Positions 46,032 through 56,616 are shown, counted from the first letter of the stretch. The stretch: 64,000 nucleotides of DNA from Bradyrhizobium sp. AZCC 2262 (GCF_036924535.1 NZ_JAZHRT010000001.1:7936001-8000000); one strand, 5' to 3'. Notes: generated by a model not told the origin, from the sequence alone. Made by a program: numbers and translations.

Positions 46032-47984
46032 ATGTCCGAGAAAATCTACGACGTATCCGCCGATTGGGCCAAGCGCGCCTTTATCGACGACGCCAAGTAC
46101 CGCGAGATGTACGCCCGCTCGGTCAATGATCCCAATGGCTTCTGGGCCGAGCAGGCCAAGCGCATCGACTGGATGAAGCCCTTCCACAAGGTCGAGAACG
46201 TCTCCTTCGCGCCCGGCAACATCTCGATCAAATGGTTCGAGGACGGCGTCCTGAACGCCGCCTGGAACTGCATCGACCGCCATCTCGACAAGCGCGGCGA
46301 CCAGACCGCGATTATCTGGGAAGGCGACGACCCCTCGCAATCGAAGCACATCACCTACCGCCAGCTGCACGACGAAGTCTGCAAGATGGCCAACATCCTG
46401 CGGACCCGGAACGTCAAAAAGGGCGACCGCGTCACGATCTATCTGCCGATGATTCCGGAGGCCGCCTATGCGATGCTGGCCTGCGCGCGGATCGGCGCCA
46501 TTCATTCGGTGGTGTTCGCCGGCTTCTCGCCCGACAGCCTCGCCCAGCGCATCACCGACTGCCAGTCCAAGGTCATCATCACCGCCGACGAGGGACTGCG
46601 CGGCGGCAAGAAGGTGCCGCTGAAGGCCAATGTCGATGCCGCGATTGCCAAAGCCGGCGGCGTCGACTGGGTCGTCGTCGTCAAGCGCACCGGTGGCGCC
46701 GTCGACATGAATCCTTCGCGCGACCTTTGGTATCACGACGCGGCCAAGATGGTGACCACGGAATGCCCGTGCGAGCATATGCATGCGGAAGAACCGCTGT
46801 TCATTCTCTACACGTCAGGCTCGACCGGCCAGCCCAAGGGCGTGCTGCACACCACGGGCGGCTATCTCGTGTTCGCGGCGATGACGCATCAGTACGTGTT
46901 CGATTATCACGACGGCGATATCTACTGGTGCACCGCCGACGTCGGCTGGGTCACCGGCCACAGCTACATTCTCTATGGACCGCTGGCGAATGGCGCGACC
47001 ACGCTGATGTTCGAAGGCGTGCCGAACTACCCTGACAATTCCAGGTTCTGGAACGTCATCGACAAGCACAAGGTCAACATCTTCTACACTGCGCCGACCG
47101 CGATCCGCGCGCTGATGCAGTCGGGCGACGCCCCGGTGCAGAAGACCTCGCGCAAAAGCCTGCGTCTGCTCGGCACGGTCGGCGAACCCATCAATCCGGA
47201 AGCGTGGGAATGGTACTACCGCATGGTCGGCGAGGAGCGCTGCCCAATCGTCGACACGTGGTGGCAGACCGAGACCGGCGGCATTCTGATCACGCCGCTG
47301 CCGGGCGCGACAAAACTCAAGCCGGGCTCGGCGACGCGGCCGTTCTTCGGCGTGGTGCCCGAAATCGTCGACGCCGACGGCAAGGTGCTGGAAGGCGAAA
47401 CATCCGGCAATCTCTGCATCGCGAAATCCTGGCCGGGGATGATGCGCACGGTCTATGGCGATCACGCCCGTTTTGAGCAGACCTATTTCTCGACCTACAA
47501 GGGCAAGTATTTTACCGGTGATGGCTGCCGCAGGGATGCCGACGGCTATTACTGGATCACCGGCCGCGTCGACGACGTCATCAACGTCTCCGGCCATCGT
47601 ATGGGCACCGCAGAGGTCGAGAGCTCGCTGGTGGCGCATGAAGCGGTGTCGGAAGCGGCCGTGGTCGGCTATCCCCATGACATCAAGGGTCAGGGCATCT
47701 ACGCTTACGTCACCTTGATGGCGGGCACCGAGCCCACCGAGGAGTTGCGGAAAGAGCTGGTGGCCTGGGTGCGCAAGGACATCGGTCCGATCGCGTCGCC
47801 CGACCAGATCCAGTTCGCGCCGGGCCTGCCGAAGACCCGTTCCGGCAAGATCATGCGCCGTATCCTGCGCAAGATCGCCGAGGACGAACCGAGTAGTCTC
47901 GGCGATACCTCGACACTGGCCGACCCCGCCGTGGTCGACGATCTCGTGCAGAACCGGCAGAACAAGAAGGGCGCGCCGGCGTAG
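46032..47984 (+). CDS. acs: Acetyl-CoA synthetase
   Basis: 650 residues, normal for AMP-forming Acs, which activates acetate. ATP-binding motif [11 protein letters not shown], the acetate-pocket tryptophan region [20 protein letters not shown], and the C-terminal lysine in RSGKIMRR that is acetylated to shut off the enzyme in other bacteria. Cytoplasmic. GGGAGGG lies seven bases before the ATG. Confidence 0.97.
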   Translation: MSEKIYDVSADWAKRAFIDDAKYREMYARSVNDPNGFWAEQAKRIDWMKPFHKVENVSFAPGNISIKWFEDGVLNAAWNCIDRHLDKRGDQTAIIWEGDDPSQSKHITYRQLHDEVCKMANILRTRNVKKGDRVTIYLPMIPEAAYAMLACARIGAIHSVVFAGFSPDSLAQRITDCQSKVIITADEGLRGGKKVPLKANVDAAIAKAGGVDWVVVVKRTGGAVDMNPSRDLWYHDAAKMVTTECPCEHMHAEEPLFILYTSGSTGQPKGVLHTTGGYLVFAAMTHQYVFDYHDGDIYWCTADVGWVTGHSYILYGPLANGATTLMFEGVPNYPDNSRFWNVIDKHKVNIFYTAPTAIRALMQSGDAPVQKTSRKSLRLLGTVGEPINPEAWEWYYRMVGEERCPIVDTWWQTETGGILITPLPGATKLKPGSATRPFFGVVPEIVDADGKVLEGETSGNLCIAKSWPGMMRTVYGDHARFEQTYFSTYKGKYFTGDGCRRDADGYYWITGRVDDVINVSGHRMGTAEVESSLVAHEAVSEAAVVGYPHDIKGQGIYAYVTLMAGTEPTEELRKELVAWVRKDIGPIASPDQIQFAPGLPKTRSGKIMRRILRKIAEDEPSSLGDTSTLADPAVVDDLVQNRQNKKGAPA

Positions 47985-48322
47985 GCCGCCGCCGAAGCAG
48001 ACTTCTCGCCCCGACCGCCGGGGTGAGGGGCTTCGAAATCCAGATCTCAAATCCAGAACTTGGCGGCAATTCCGGCCGCGCTCACGCACTTGTCAGTAGT
48101 GAGCCCGCTTCGGCGGGCCTTTCGCTGCCGTGTGTTGTTTTCAGGTCATTTACTTTGATTTGAACATTTTCTTTGTTCCCCTCGTCAAATCAGCGTCGGG
48201 CCAGAGGTGGAAAACACCCGGTTAATCCGCGCGGTTAAAGATGCGTGGGTGAGACGGCAAGGCTGCGTTGGCAGCGGGCAACGGATCCGCCCCCGAAAGG
48301 GGCAGGCAAATTGGGGCTGAAA
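47985..48322. other. Gap between acs and the L,D-transpeptidase gene
   Basis: 338 bases: a terminator hairpin at 48103, a T-rich promoter-like stretch (48125-48180) and a hairpin GCCCC-cgaaa-GGGGC (48291-48305) 17 bases before the next start codon. No gene is supported. Confidence 0.45.
48103..48123 (+). terminator. Terminator after acs
   Basis: GCCCGC-TTCG-GCGGGC, a perfect six-pair stem with a stable UUCG loop, followed by CTTTC. It lies 119 bases after the acs stop. Confidence 0.65.
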
Positions 48323-48835
48323 ATGTCGGTAAAGATTGCGGTGGCGCTGGCCGCCACCATTGGTATGGGAATTATGATGTCGTCGCAGGCCGAAGCACGG
48401 CCTGAAATGGTGGGCATTAGCGGCGACTACTCGCCGGGCACGATCGTGGTGAAGACCCATGAGCGGCGGCTTTATCTGATTCTCGATTCCGGCCGCGCCA
48501 TGCGCTACCCGGTCGGCGTCGGCAAGGCCGGCAAGCAGTGGGCCGGCACCACCACGATCGACGGCAAGTACCTCCACCCGGCGTGGTCGCCGCCGAGCGA
48601 AGTCAAGCGCGACAAGCCAAACATGCCGGATGTCATTCCCGGCGGCTCGCCGCGCAATCCGATGGGTGTCGCGGCGATGACGCTGGCCGGCGGCGAATAC
48701 GCCATTCACGGCACCAACGTGCCGGGCTCGGTCGGCGGCTTCGTGTCTTATGGCTGCATCCGCATGCTCAACGACGATATCTCGGATCTCTATCAACGCG
48801 TATCGGTCGGAACGACCGTGACTGTCACGCGCTGA
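48323..48835 (+). CDS. L,D-transpeptidase (YkuD domain)
   Basis: 170 residues from MSVKIAVALAATIGMGIMMS, a signal peptide with cleavage near AEARP. The YkuD active site is complete: HGTN and the catalytic cysteine in SYGCIRM. Such enzymes make 3-3 peptidoglycan cross-links or anchor outer-membrane proteins. Periplasmic. Longer starts in the same frame lack the signal at their N-terminus. A strong terminator follows. Confidence 0.93.
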   Translation: MSVKIAVALAATIGMGIMMSSQAEARPEMVGISGDYSPGTIVVKTHERRLYLILDSGRAMRYPVGVGKAGKQWAGTTTIDGKYLHPAWSPPSEVKRDKPNMPDVIPGGSPRNPMGVAAMTLAGGEYAIHGTNVPGSVGGFVSYGCIRMLNDDISDLYQRVSVGTTVTVTR

Positions 48836-48855
48836 TTGACGGATCTGAATGCAAA

Positions 48856-48886
48856 GAGCCGCGCGGTTCGCGCGGCTTTTTTATTT
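48856..48886. terminator. Two-gene terminator with long T-run
   Basis: AGCCGCGC pairs with GCGCGGCT around a short loop and is followed by TTTTTTATTT. It ends the L,D-transpeptidase transcript. The convergent thermonuclease gene stops at 48881, inside the T-run. Confidence 0.88.
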
Positions 48887-49480
48887 CGCAAACGGTTGAC
48901 TCGCGTTCGCGCACCAACCGTTGCGGTGCCCGCCGCCATAGCTGCGCGCATGACCTGCCGCGAGCATGGCCGTCGAAACATTTGCCGTGCGACGGGTTGC
49001 GGCGTCGGCCACGACCCGCCCGCTGTATTTGTCCGGCCCGATATTGAAGATCCTGACGTCGCCTTCGCCGAGCAGCGCGCGCAAGGCGCCGGTCGCAGCC
49101 TCCGCCATCTGCAACTCCTGCGCACAGGACGCCTTCAGTTCGGGCGCGTCGATGCCGCGCAGACGCACCCGAGTATTGAGATCGAGACCCGGCTCCAAAT
49201 GAACCCGCGCCTCGAACGTGTCCCCATCGATCGTGCGGATGACATCGACGGCGTGACGCGTGTCCGGAGTTCCGGCCCGCTTCCACACCATCTCGGCATC
49301 GCGCGCCGCCTTGCTGTCGGCTGAACTCGGCAACGACCGCCGCACCCAGTCCCGCACCGGCAGCATCGTCGCCGCTGCCACGCAAAACACGAATACCCAG
49401 GGCAACGCCGCCGAAAACCAGCGGCGCCAGGAACCCCGGCGCGGGGTCCGATATGCACTTATTCTCTCGTATGGGGACAT
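48881..49480 (-). CDS. Membrane-anchored staphylococcal-nuclease-like protein
   Basis: 199 residues from MSPYERISAYRTPRRGSWRR. A membrane helix (WFSAALPWVFVFCVAAATML) precedes an SNase-type OB fold: VIRTIDGDTFEARV, VRLRGIDAPEL and SGRVVADA. The motif arginine and aspartate of thermonuclease are present. It probably faces the periplasm and degrades nucleic acid there. Longer starts up to 49609 overlap the DUF1674 gene and are rejected. Confidence 0.87.
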   Translation of the reverse strand: MSPYERISAYRTPRRGSWRRWFSAALPWVFVFCVAAATMLPVRDWVRRSLPSSADSKAARDAEMVWKRAGTPDTRHAVDVIRTIDGDTFEARVHLEPGLDLNTRVRLRGIDAPELKASCAQELQMAEAATGALRALLGEGDVRIFNIGPDKYSGRVVADAATRRTANVSTAMLAAGHARSYGGGHRNGWCANASQPFAK

Positions 49481-49568
49481 TTGCCCGACTAAGAGCTGAG
49501 TCGGGGAATCCGGCAAGGGCCCATTGCAATCGCTTGGGTGCGCTCCCTTGGATGCGCTCGCTTGAGCC

Positions 49569-49778
49569 TCAAAAATCCGACGCGATCCCGTTGTGCTCCC
49601 AATCGCCATATCGGGTCGGTTCCAGACCCTTCGGGCCTTGAAACTCTTTCTGATGCGGCGTGGCGCTGGCCTCAGCGGCCTTGCGGCGGGCTTCGGCCTC
49701 GGCGAGCGCGCGCTCGGCGGCGGGTGTCAGCTTCTTGCGTTCCGCGGTTGGCGCGGGAGATGAGGGACTGTCGGTCAT
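49569..49778 (-). CDS. DUF1674 protein (SDHAF4-like)
   Basis: 69 residues. The C-terminal signature GPKGLEPTRYGDWEHNGIASDF, read in two parts GPKGLEPTRYGDWEHNG and IASDF, is diagnostic of DUF1674, whose mitochondrial member SDHAF4 helps assemble succinate dehydrogenase. The N-terminal half is charged and helical. Divergent from rsmB. Confidence 0.92.
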   Translation of the reverse strand: MTDSPSSPAPTAERKKLTPAAERALAEAEARRKAAEASATPHQKEFQGPKGLEPTRYGDWEHNGIASDF

Positions 49779-49855
49779 CGCAGTTCTCCTCTTAGCACAG
49801 GGAATGGCGGACAGATGACATCACATTCGCGAAATTGTCTGTGGCGATTCTTACA

Positions 49856-49898
49856 TTTGGCATATTCGCATGCCAAACAGGCATTGATTCCAATGGCA
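49856..49898. promoter_or_regulatory. Inverted repeats upstream of rsmB
   Basis: TTTGGCAT-attcgc-ATGCCAAA (49856-49877) is a perfect eight-base inverted repeat; an imperfect GGCATTG-attc-CAATGGC follows. They lie in the divergent DUF1674/rsmB gap and could be an operator. The bound protein is unknown. Confidence 0.35.
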
Positions 49899-49938
49899 TG
49901 AGCCAGAACCTTTCCGCTTTCCGAGACATTGCTGCTTC

Positions 49939-51288
49939 ATGCCACCTTCCAGATTCGCAGTACCTTCCGAAGTGCCCGGTCTCGCGGCGCGCCGGATCGC
50001 GGCTGACATTCTCGATGGCGTGCTACACAAGCACCGCACCCTCGACGACCAGCTCGACGGCGCCGGCGCGCATCCCGGCCTGAAGACGCTGGCCGATCGC
50101 GATCGTGCATTGATGCGGCGGCTGGTGGCGACGATCCTGCGGCGGCTCGGCACGCTCGGCCATTTGCTGTCGCGTCTGCTCGATCGCGGCATCCCGACCG
50201 ACGCGCCGCGCGCGCAGAGCGCGCTGCTGATCGGTGCTGCACAGATTCTCTGGATGGACGTGCCCGATCATGCCGCCGTCGATCTCTCGGTGCGGCTGGT
50301 GCAATCGGACCGACGCGCCGCCAAATATGCCGGACTCGTCAACGCGGTGCTGCGCCGTTGCGCCCGCGAGGGGCAACCGCTGATCGACGAAGTCAAAGCG
50401 CAGAACCTGGACATTCCGCCGTGGCTGCTGGCGCGCTGGATCGGCGCGTATGGCGAGACCACCGCGCGGCAGATGGCGCTCGCCATCGGCTACGAGCCGT
50501 CGCTCGACATCACGGTGAAGGCAGACGCGCCGCAATGGGCGAGCCGCCTGCATGGCGAAACACTGCCGACCGGCACCGTGCGCACCTTGCTGCAGGGTTC
50601 CGTGACCATGCTGCCCGGTTTCACCGAGGGGCAGTGGTGGGTGCAGGACGCCGCCGCCGCGCTGCCGGCGCGGTTGTTCGGCGACGTCGCCGGCAAGACC
50701 ATCGTCGACCTCTGCGCCGCGCCCGGCGGCAAGACCGCGCAGCTGGCGCAAGCCGGCGCGCGCGTGACTGCGGTCGACCGCTCGCCGGCTCGCATGGCGC
50801 GGCTGCGCGACAATCTGGCGCGGCTTTCGCTGCAGGCCGATGACGTGGTGACCGATGCCGCCGAGTGGCCCGGTCACGGCAATGGCGGCTTTGACGGCGT
50901 GCTGGTGGATGCACCCTGCACCTCCACCGGCACCATCCGCCGTCACCCCGACGTGGCCTGGTTGCGTCAGGAAGCCGACATTGCCGCATTGACGGCTTTG
51001 CAGAAGCGATTGCTGCAACGGGCGATCGCGTTGCTCAAGCCGGGCGGAACGCTGGTCTATTGCACCTGTTCGCTGGAGCCGGAAGAAGGTGAACAGGCGA
51101 TCGCGGCCCTGCTGGCCGCCGAATCCGGCATGCGCCGTGCCCCGGTCGAGGCGGGCGAGGTCGCGGGCCTCATCGACATCGTGACCGCAAACGGCGATTT
51201 GCGGACCCTGCCCTGCCATTTGCCCCATACCGATCCCCGGCTCGGCGGGCTGGATGGATTTTACGCCGCGCGGCTGGTTAAATCCTGA
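49939..51288 (+). CDS. rsmB: RsmB-like 16S rRNA cytosine-C5 methyltransferase
   Basis: 449 residues. An N-terminal NusB-like RNA-binding domain (ARRIAADILDGVLHKHRTLD) is followed by the methyltransferase: SAM motif VDLCAAPGGKTAQLA, VDAPCTSTGTIRRHPD with the release cysteine, and YCTCSLEPEEGE with the catalytic cysteine. It likely methylates C967 of 16S rRNA. First of a plus-strand run with a heparinase-like gene and purH. Confidence 0.93.
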   Translation: MPPSRFAVPSEVPGLAARRIAADILDGVLHKHRTLDDQLDGAGAHPGLKTLADRDRALMRRLVATILRRLGTLGHLLSRLLDRGIPTDAPRAQSALLIGAAQILWMDVPDHAAVDLSVRLVQSDRRAAKYAGLVNAVLRRCAREGQPLIDEVKAQNLDIPPWLLARWIGAYGETTARQMALAIGYEPSLDITVKADAPQWASRLHGETLPTGTVRTLLQGSVTMLPGFTEGQWWVQDAAAALPARLFGDVAGKTIVDLCAAPGGKTAQLAQAGARVTAVDRSPARMARLRDNLARLSLQADDVVTDAAEWPGHGNGGFDGVLVDAPCTSTGTIRRHPDVAWLRQEADIAALTALQKRLLQRAIALLKPGGTLVYCTCSLEPEEGEQAIAALLAAESGMRRAPVEAGEVAGLIDIVTANGDLRTLPCHLPHTDPRLGGLDGFYAARLVKS

Positions 51289-51409
51289 TTTTAAAGTGGA
51301 ATTCGCCGACCCTGGGGTGATTCGCCCGGTTTCAAGATGGTGTCACGGCGGCGTTTCCGGATTAAAAGGATTCGCCAGAATACCCCTCCCTCCCTAAACA
51401 AGGCACGGC

Positions 51410-53164
51410 GTGTCGGTCGCTCAACGCAGACGCATCTCGACGCTTATCATGAGCCGCTCGGCGCGGACCGTGATCGCGCGCGCGACCGGCGCTACGGTGG
51501 CGGTGTCGCGGCTGTGGCCCGGCCGCGCCGACCGGCTGATCATCGCCCCGCACGACCTGCGCACCGCCGACGCCACCCGCGCCGCCGAGATCTATGCCGG
51601 CCGCTTCGTGTTCGCCGGCAAGATCGTGACCTGCCATGGCCGCTCGATCTTCGATCTCGAGCCGCCGTCGGAAGATTGGGAAGTCGCCCTGCTCGGCTTC
51701 GGCTGGCTGCGCCATTTGCGCGCCGCCGACACCGCGCTGACCCGCGCCAATGCCCGCTCGCTGGTCGACGACTGGATCTCGAATCCCGGGCGCAAGCGCC
51801 CGCTCGAACGCCGCCCCGACGTGCTGGCGCGCCGCGTGATCTCGCTGTTGTCGCAGGCGCCGCTGGTGCTCGGCGACACCGACGGTAAATTCTACCGCAA
51901 ATATCTCCGCGGCCTGACCCGCGAGATTCGCTATTTGCGCTACGCGATGCTCGACATCGCCGACGGCGTGCCGCGGCTGCAGGTCCTGATCGCGCTTTGC
52001 TACGCCTCGCTGTGCCTGGCCAATCAGGCGCGTCACATCCGTTCCGCCACGCGACGGCTTTCCGACGAATTGCAGCGGCAGATCCTGCCCGACGGCGGGC
52101 ACATCTCGCGCAATCCCGGCGCGCTGGTCGAACTGCTCAGTGACCTGCTGCCGCTGCGGCAGACCTTTGCCGCCCGCAACATCGCGCCGCCGCCGGCACT
52201 TCTGAATGCGATCGACCGCATGATGCCGATGCTGCGCTTCTTCCGTCACGGCGACGGCAGCTTTGCGCTGTTCAACGGCATGAGCAATGCGCCCTCGGAT
52301 CTGGTGGCCACCCTGCTCGCCTATGACGACACGCACGGCGTACCGATGGCGAACATGCCGCATACCGGCTTCCAGCGCCTCGATGCAGGCGCGACGACCG
52401 TCATCATGGACACCGGCCCGCCGCCGCCGCCGAATGTCAGCCAGGAAGCGCACGCCGGCTGCCTCTCGTTTGAATTGTCGTCCGGGCCGAGCCGGATCGT
52501 CATCAATTGCGGCATGCCTTCGACCGGCCGCGACAATTGGCGAACCTTTGCGCGCAGCACCGCGGCGCATTCGACCCTGACCTATCACGACACCTCCTCG
52601 TGCCGGTTCATCGAACTGTCGGCGGTGAAGCGCCTGCTGCAGGGCGCGCCCGTCGTCGACGGCCCGGCCAACGTGGAAAGCTACCGCGAGGCGGTGGCGG
52701 ACGGCGATCTTCTGACCACGTCGCATGACGGCTATCTCGCGCGGTTCGGCGTTGTGCACCGCCGGGTGCTGATGATCTCGCAAGACGGCCGCAGGCTCGA
52801 CGGCGAGGACACCGTCTCGCCGGCGCCGGGCGCGCGCATCAAGGGCGCCGATACCGATTTTGCCCTGCGGTTTCATCTGCATCCCGCAGTGAAGGCAAGC
52901 CGCCTCAGCGATGCGCGCGGCGTCATGCTGGTATTGCCCAACCGCGACGTCTGGACTTTCGAGACGCTCGACGACAAGGTCGATCTCGAGGACAGCGTGT
53001 TTCTGGCCGGCAATGACGGCCCGCGCCGCACCGCCCAGATCGTGATCCGCCAGGATTCCCGCCACGCCTCCTCAGTCCGCTGGAGTTTTGTCCGCTCGGC
53101 GACGACGGCTGCCGGCACCACCGCCACGCGCAATGCACGGCGCGAGCCGGAACTGCCATTGTAG
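51410..53164 (+). CDS. Heparinase II/III family protein
   Basis: 584 residues with a GTG start. The N-terminal half is an alpha-helical toroid (RLQVLIALCYASLCLANQAR, QILPDGGHISRNPGALVELL) and the C-terminal half a beta-sandwich (AHSTLTYHDTSSCRF), the layout of heparinase II/III polysaccharide lyases. No signal peptide is seen. The family member beside rsmB and purH is common in Rhizobiales; its polysaccharide is unknown. Confidence 0.9.
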   Translation: MSVAQRRRISTLIMSRSARTVIARATGATVAVSRLWPGRADRLIIAPHDLRTADATRAAEIYAGRFVFAGKIVTCHGRSIFDLEPPSEDWEVALLGFGWLRHLRAADTALTRANARSLVDDWISNPGRKRPLERRPDVLARRVISLLSQAPLVLGDTDGKFYRKYLRGLTREIRYLRYAMLDIADGVPRLQVLIALCYASLCLANQARHIRSATRRLSDELQRQILPDGGHISRNPGALVELLSDLLPLRQTFAARNIAPPPALLNAIDRMMPMLRFFRHGDGSFALFNGMSNAPSDLVATLLAYDDTHGVPMANMPHTGFQRLDAGATTVIMDTGPPPPPNVSQEAHAGCLSFELSSGPSRIVINCGMPSTGRDNWRTFARSTAAHSTLTYHDTSSCRFIELSAVKRLLQGAPVVDGPANVESYREAVADGDLLTTSHDGYLARFGVVHRRVLMISQDGRRLDGEDTVSPAPGARIKGADTDFALRFHLHPAVKASRLSDARGVMLVLPNRDVWTFETLDDKVDLEDSVFLAGNDGPRRTAQIVIRQDSRHASSVRWSFVRSATTAAGTTATRNARREPELPL

Positions 53165-53199
53165 GGTCGCCGGCCGCGAGATTTCCACACGTGGATTTA

Positions 53200-53236
53200 G
53201 CGGTTTTCTGGCCGGTTTCATGACCGGCAAAACCGT
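53200..53236 (+). promoter_or_regulatory. Stem-loop in the purH leader
   Basis: CGGTTTT-ctg-GCCGGT-ttcatg-ACCGGC-AAAACCG forms an almost continuous 13-pair stem with a small bulge, about 40 bases before the purH start. It could end the upstream transcript or attenuate purH. No T-run follows and no PurR or purine riboswitch pattern is visible. Confidence 0.4.
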
Positions 53237-53272
53237 GCTACCGGGCTGGCTTACCAGCCTAGGAACCTTCCC

Positions 53273-54865
53273 ATGACCGACCATCCGCGCCGTGTAACCC
53301 GCGCCCTGTTGTCCGTTTCCGACAAGACCGGCCTGATTGAATTTGCCAAGGCGCTCGCAGGACATGGCGTCGAGCTGGTCTCGACCGGCGGCACCGCGAA
53401 GGCGATCGCCGCAGCCGGGCTGCAGGTCAAGGACGTCTCGGAGCTGACGGGCTTTCCCGAAATGATGGACGGCCGGGTCAAGACGCTGCACCCCAAGGTG
53501 CATGGCGGCCTGCTCGCGATCCGCGACAACAAGGAACATGCCGATGCCATGAACGCGCATGGCATCGCGCCGATCGACCTGCTCGTCGTCAACCTCTATC
53601 CGTTCGAGGAAACCGTCGACAAGGGCGCTGGTTTCGAGGATTGCATCGAGAACATCGACATCGGCGGTCCCGCAATGATCCGGGCGGCGGCGAAGAACCA
53701 CGATGATGTCGCCGTGGTCGTCGAGGCGCACGACTATCAGGCCGTGCTCGACGAGCTTGCCGCCAACAAGGGCGCCACGACGCTGGCGCTGCGCCGCCGC
53801 CTCGCCGCAAAAGCCTATGCACGCACCGCCGCCTATGACGCTGCGATCTCGAACTGGTTCGCCCTTCAGCTCAAGAACGACGCGCCGGATTTCCGCGCCT
53901 TCGGCGGCCGGCTGATCCAGTCGCTGCGCTACGGCGAGAACCCGCACCAGACGGCCGCGTTCTATCGCACGCCCGACAAGCGTCCCGGTGTCGCCACCGC
54001 GCGGCAGTTGCAGGGCAAGGAGCTGTCTTACAACAACATCAACGATACTGATGCAGCTTACGAATGCATCGGCGAGTTCGATCCGGCGCGCACCGCGGCT
54101 TGCGTCATCGTCAAGCATGCCAACCCTTGCGGCGTCGCCGAGGGTCCCGATCTGGTCAGCGCCTATCGCAAGGCGTTCGCCTGCGATACGCAGTCGCCCT
54201 ATGGCGGCATCATCGCCGTCAATCGGACGCTCGACGCCGAATCCGCCCGCGTCATCACGGAAATCCTGACCGAGGTGATCATCGCGCCCGACGCGACGGA
54301 AGAGGCCATCGCGATCATCGCGAAACGGAGGAACTTGCGGCTTCTCCTTGCCGGCAGCCTGCCCGATCCGCGCGCGTCGGGCCTCACGGCAAAGACCGTC
54401 GCGGGCGGTCTCCTCGTGCAGAGCCGTGACAACGCGGTAGTCGATGACATCACGCTGAAGACGGTGACCAAGCGTGCGCCGACCGACGCCGAACTGCGGG
54501 ACCTCAAATTCGCGTTCCGCGTCGCCAAGCACGTCAAGTCGAACACCATCATCTATGCCAAGGATCTCGCCACCGTCGGCATCGGCGCCGGCCAGATGAG
54601 CCGGGTCGATTCCGCGCGCATCGCCGCCCGCAAGGCGCTGGATGCCGCCGCCGACGCGAAGCTCGCCGAGCCGCTGACCAAGGGCTCGGTCGTCGCTTCC
54701 GACGCGTTCTTCCCGTTCGCCGATGGCATGCTGGTCTGCATCGAAGCCGGCGCCACCGCCGTGATCCAGCCCGGCGGCTCGATCCGCGACGAAGAAGTCA
54801 TCAAGGCCGCCGACGACCACGGCATCGCCATGGTGTTCACGGGCGTGCGGCATTTCAGGCATTGA
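53273..54865 (+). CDS. purH: Bifunctional AICAR formyltransferase/IMP cyclohydrolase
   Basis: 530 residues, the standard PurH length. The N-terminal IMP cyclohydrolase domain ([38 protein letters not shown]) is followed by the AICAR transformylase domain ([22 protein letters not shown]). It performs the last two steps of purine synthesis. It ends in GVRHFRH, as expected. Confidence 0.97.
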   Translation: MTDHPRRVTRALLSVSDKTGLIEFAKALAGHGVELVSTGGTAKAIAAAGLQVKDVSELTGFPEMMDGRVKTLHPKVHGGLLAIRDNKEHADAMNAHGIAPIDLLVVNLYPFEETVDKGAGFEDCIENIDIGGPAMIRAAAKNHDDVAVVVEAHDYQAVLDELAANKGATTLALRRRLAAKAYARTAAYDAAISNWFALQLKNDAPDFRAFGGRLIQSLRYGENPHQTAAFYRTPDKRPGVATARQLQGKELSYNNINDTDAAYECIGEFDPARTAACVIVKHANPCGVAEGPDLVSAYRKAFACDTQSPYGGIIAVNRTLDAESARVITEILTEVIIAPDATEEAIAIIAKRRNLRLLLAGSLPDPRASGLTAKTVAGGLLVQSRDNAVVDDITLKTVTKRAPTDAELRDLKFAFRVAKHVKSNTIIYAKDLATVGIGAGQMSRVDSARIAARKALDAAADAKLAEPLTKGSVVASDAFFPFADGMLVCIEAGATAVIQPGGSIRDEEVIKAADDHGIAMVFTGVRHFRH

Positions 54866-54887
54866 GCGACGAGACAATTTGGCGCTA

Positions 54888-54998
54888 CGTCATTGCCTGC
54901 GACAAACGCGAAGCGTTTGCGCAAGGGAGCAAAGCGACGAAGCAATCCATGTCTCCACAAGCTGCGCTATGGATTGCTTCGCTTCGCTCGCAATGACG
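54888..54998. repeat. Dispersed repeat, family C, copy 2
   Basis: acgtcattgcctgcgacaaa ... cgctcgcaatgacgt, with inverted ends and the inner pair gaagcaatcc/ggattgcttc. It follows purH directly. A longer copy is at 11671. Confidence 0.82.
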
Positions 54999-55014
54999 TC
55001 CTGGAGACAGCTCT

Positions 55015-55102
55015 CGTAGCCCGGATGGAGCGGAGCGCAATCCGGGGGCTTCGTTTCCGCGGAGAATTTTTCCGGATTTCGCTACGCTCCATCCGGGCTA
55101 CG
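55015..55102. repeat. Dispersed repeat, family E, with 17-base perfect arms
   Basis: CGTAGCCCGGATGGAGC (55015-55031) and its exact complement GCTCCATCCGGGCTACG (55086-55102) enclose a 54-base spacer. The right arm contains the stop codon of the minus-strand MFS gene. A degraded relative is at about 23232-23310. Confidence 0.85.
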
Positions 55103-56489
55103 AATTCTCCCTCACGCGCGTCAGCAGCGCCAGGCCTGCAAGGAAAAACACCACGAGCAGCGCCATGCCGGCCTTCTGGCTCGCGGTGACCGCGGTAATC
55201 GCGCCGATCAAGAGCGGACCGATGAACGACGTCACCTTCCCGGTCAGCGCGAAAAGGCCAAAATACTGCGCGATGCGATCTTTCGGCGCGAGGCGTATCA
55301 GGAGCGTGCGCGACGCCGCTTGCAGCGGGCCGCCGGCCGCGCCGATCAGGCAACCCAGCACGAGATAGGCGCGCTCGGCGGCGCCGGAGAACAACGCACC
55401 ACCCGGCACCGGCGGCGCGACCTTCACGAACAGGATCGAATCCTTGTCGACTAGCAAGATCGCAGCCAACGCAAACAGCAGGATCACGAGGCTGCCCGCA
55501 ATCACGCGCTTGGGTCCGAATTTGTCGTCGAGCCTGCCGCCGAGCCACGCCCCGAAGGTGCCGGCGATCGCCAGCAGAATTCCAAAACTTCCGATCTGGA
55601 TCGTATGCCAGCCGAAGGTGCCGGCGGCGTAGATGCCGCCAAAGGCAAACAGCGACACCAGCCCGTCGGTATAGATCATGTTGGCGAGCAGGAATGTCGC
55701 CAGCGATTTCTGCTTCGGCAATTCGGCGAGCGTTCGCTTCAGCCCGCTCAATCCTTCGCGCAAGGCCGCGCGGATCGGACGCTTTGCCGGGTAATCCGGC
55801 GTGAGCAGGAACATCGGCGTCACGAAGATGATGAACCAGATGCCGGTCAACGGACCGGTGATGCGGTCGCCCTGATGCGTGACCGGGTCGAGGCCGAACA
55901 GCGGCGCCACGCCGAAAAGCGTGCGCCCGGTGTCGGGGTTAGCGGCGAGAAAGCCAAGCACCAGGATGAGGCTGAGGATGCCGCCAATATAGCCGGTGGC
56001 CCATCCCGTGCCGGACAACCGCCCGATTCGATCCGGCGGCACCAGCGTCGGCATCATCGCGTTGTTGAAGACAGTGGCGAATTCGACGCCGACGCTCGCG
56101 ATCGCATAGGCGAGCAGCAACGACGGGATGACGCTGGGATCGCCCGGCTTTCCGAGCCACATCAGCGAGGCGCCGATCACCAGCAGCGCGCCGAAGCCGG
56201 CGATCCACGGCTTGCGGCGGCCGCTGGCATCCGCGATCGCGCCCAGCACCGGCGACAGCAGCGCGATCATCAGGCCGGCGGCCGCGGTGGCAAATCCCCA
56301 CAGCGCCTGCCCTTGCGCCGGATCCGGCGCGACGAAGCCCGCGAAATAAGGCGCGAATACAAAGGTGGTGATCAGCGTGAAATAAGGCTGCGCGGCCCAA
56401 TCGAAGAAGATCCAGCTGATGACGGCGGCGCGAGGCGGATATTCCCGCGATAGCCCGGCGCCGGCTGCCTCGGAAGCGATCACCGTCAT
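55098..56489 (-). CDS. MFS transporter, UMF1/Atg22-like family
   Basis: 463 residues from MTVIASEAAGAGLSREYPPR, with AAGGA about ten bases before the ATG. About 12 membrane helices; the family segments SWIFFDWAAQPYFTLI and GAIADASGRRKPWIAG are those of Atg22/UMF1-type proteins, which in bacteria are transporters of unknown substrate. A start at 56582 is open but adds an unrelated 31 residues. The stop codon lies in repeat family E. Confidence 0.88.
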   Translation of the reverse strand: MTVIASEAAGAGLSREYPPRAAVISWIFFDWAAQPYFTLITTFVFAPYFAGFVAPDPAQGQALWGFATAAAGLMIALLSPVLGAIADASGRRKPWIAGFGALLVIGASLMWLGKPGDPSVIPSLLLAYAIASVGVEFATVFNNAMMPTLVPPDRIGRLSGTGWATGYIGGILSLILVLGFLAANPDTGRTLFGVAPLFGLDPVTHQGDRITGPLTGIWFIIFVTPMFLLTPDYPAKRPIRAALREGLSGLKRTLAELPKQKSLATFLLANMIYTDGLVSLFAFGGIYAAGTFGWHTIQIGSFGILLAIAGTFGAWLGGRLDDKFGPKRVIAGSLVILLFALAAILLVDKDSILFVKVAPPVPGGALFSGAAERAYLVLGCLIGAAGGPLQAASRTLLIRLAPKDRIAQYFGLFALTGKVTSFIGPLLIGAITAVTASQKAGMALLVVFFLAGLALLTRVRENS

Positions 56490-56616
56490 GTGACGAATTT
56501 CCTTCAAAAGTCTCGCGAGGCATTTTGCCCGTTGAATCCGAACCCATATAGCATGCGTCACCGGCGCATGCGCTGGTGCCACGCGTCACACAGGCTTCAA
56601 CTGCGGCGGATTTTCG

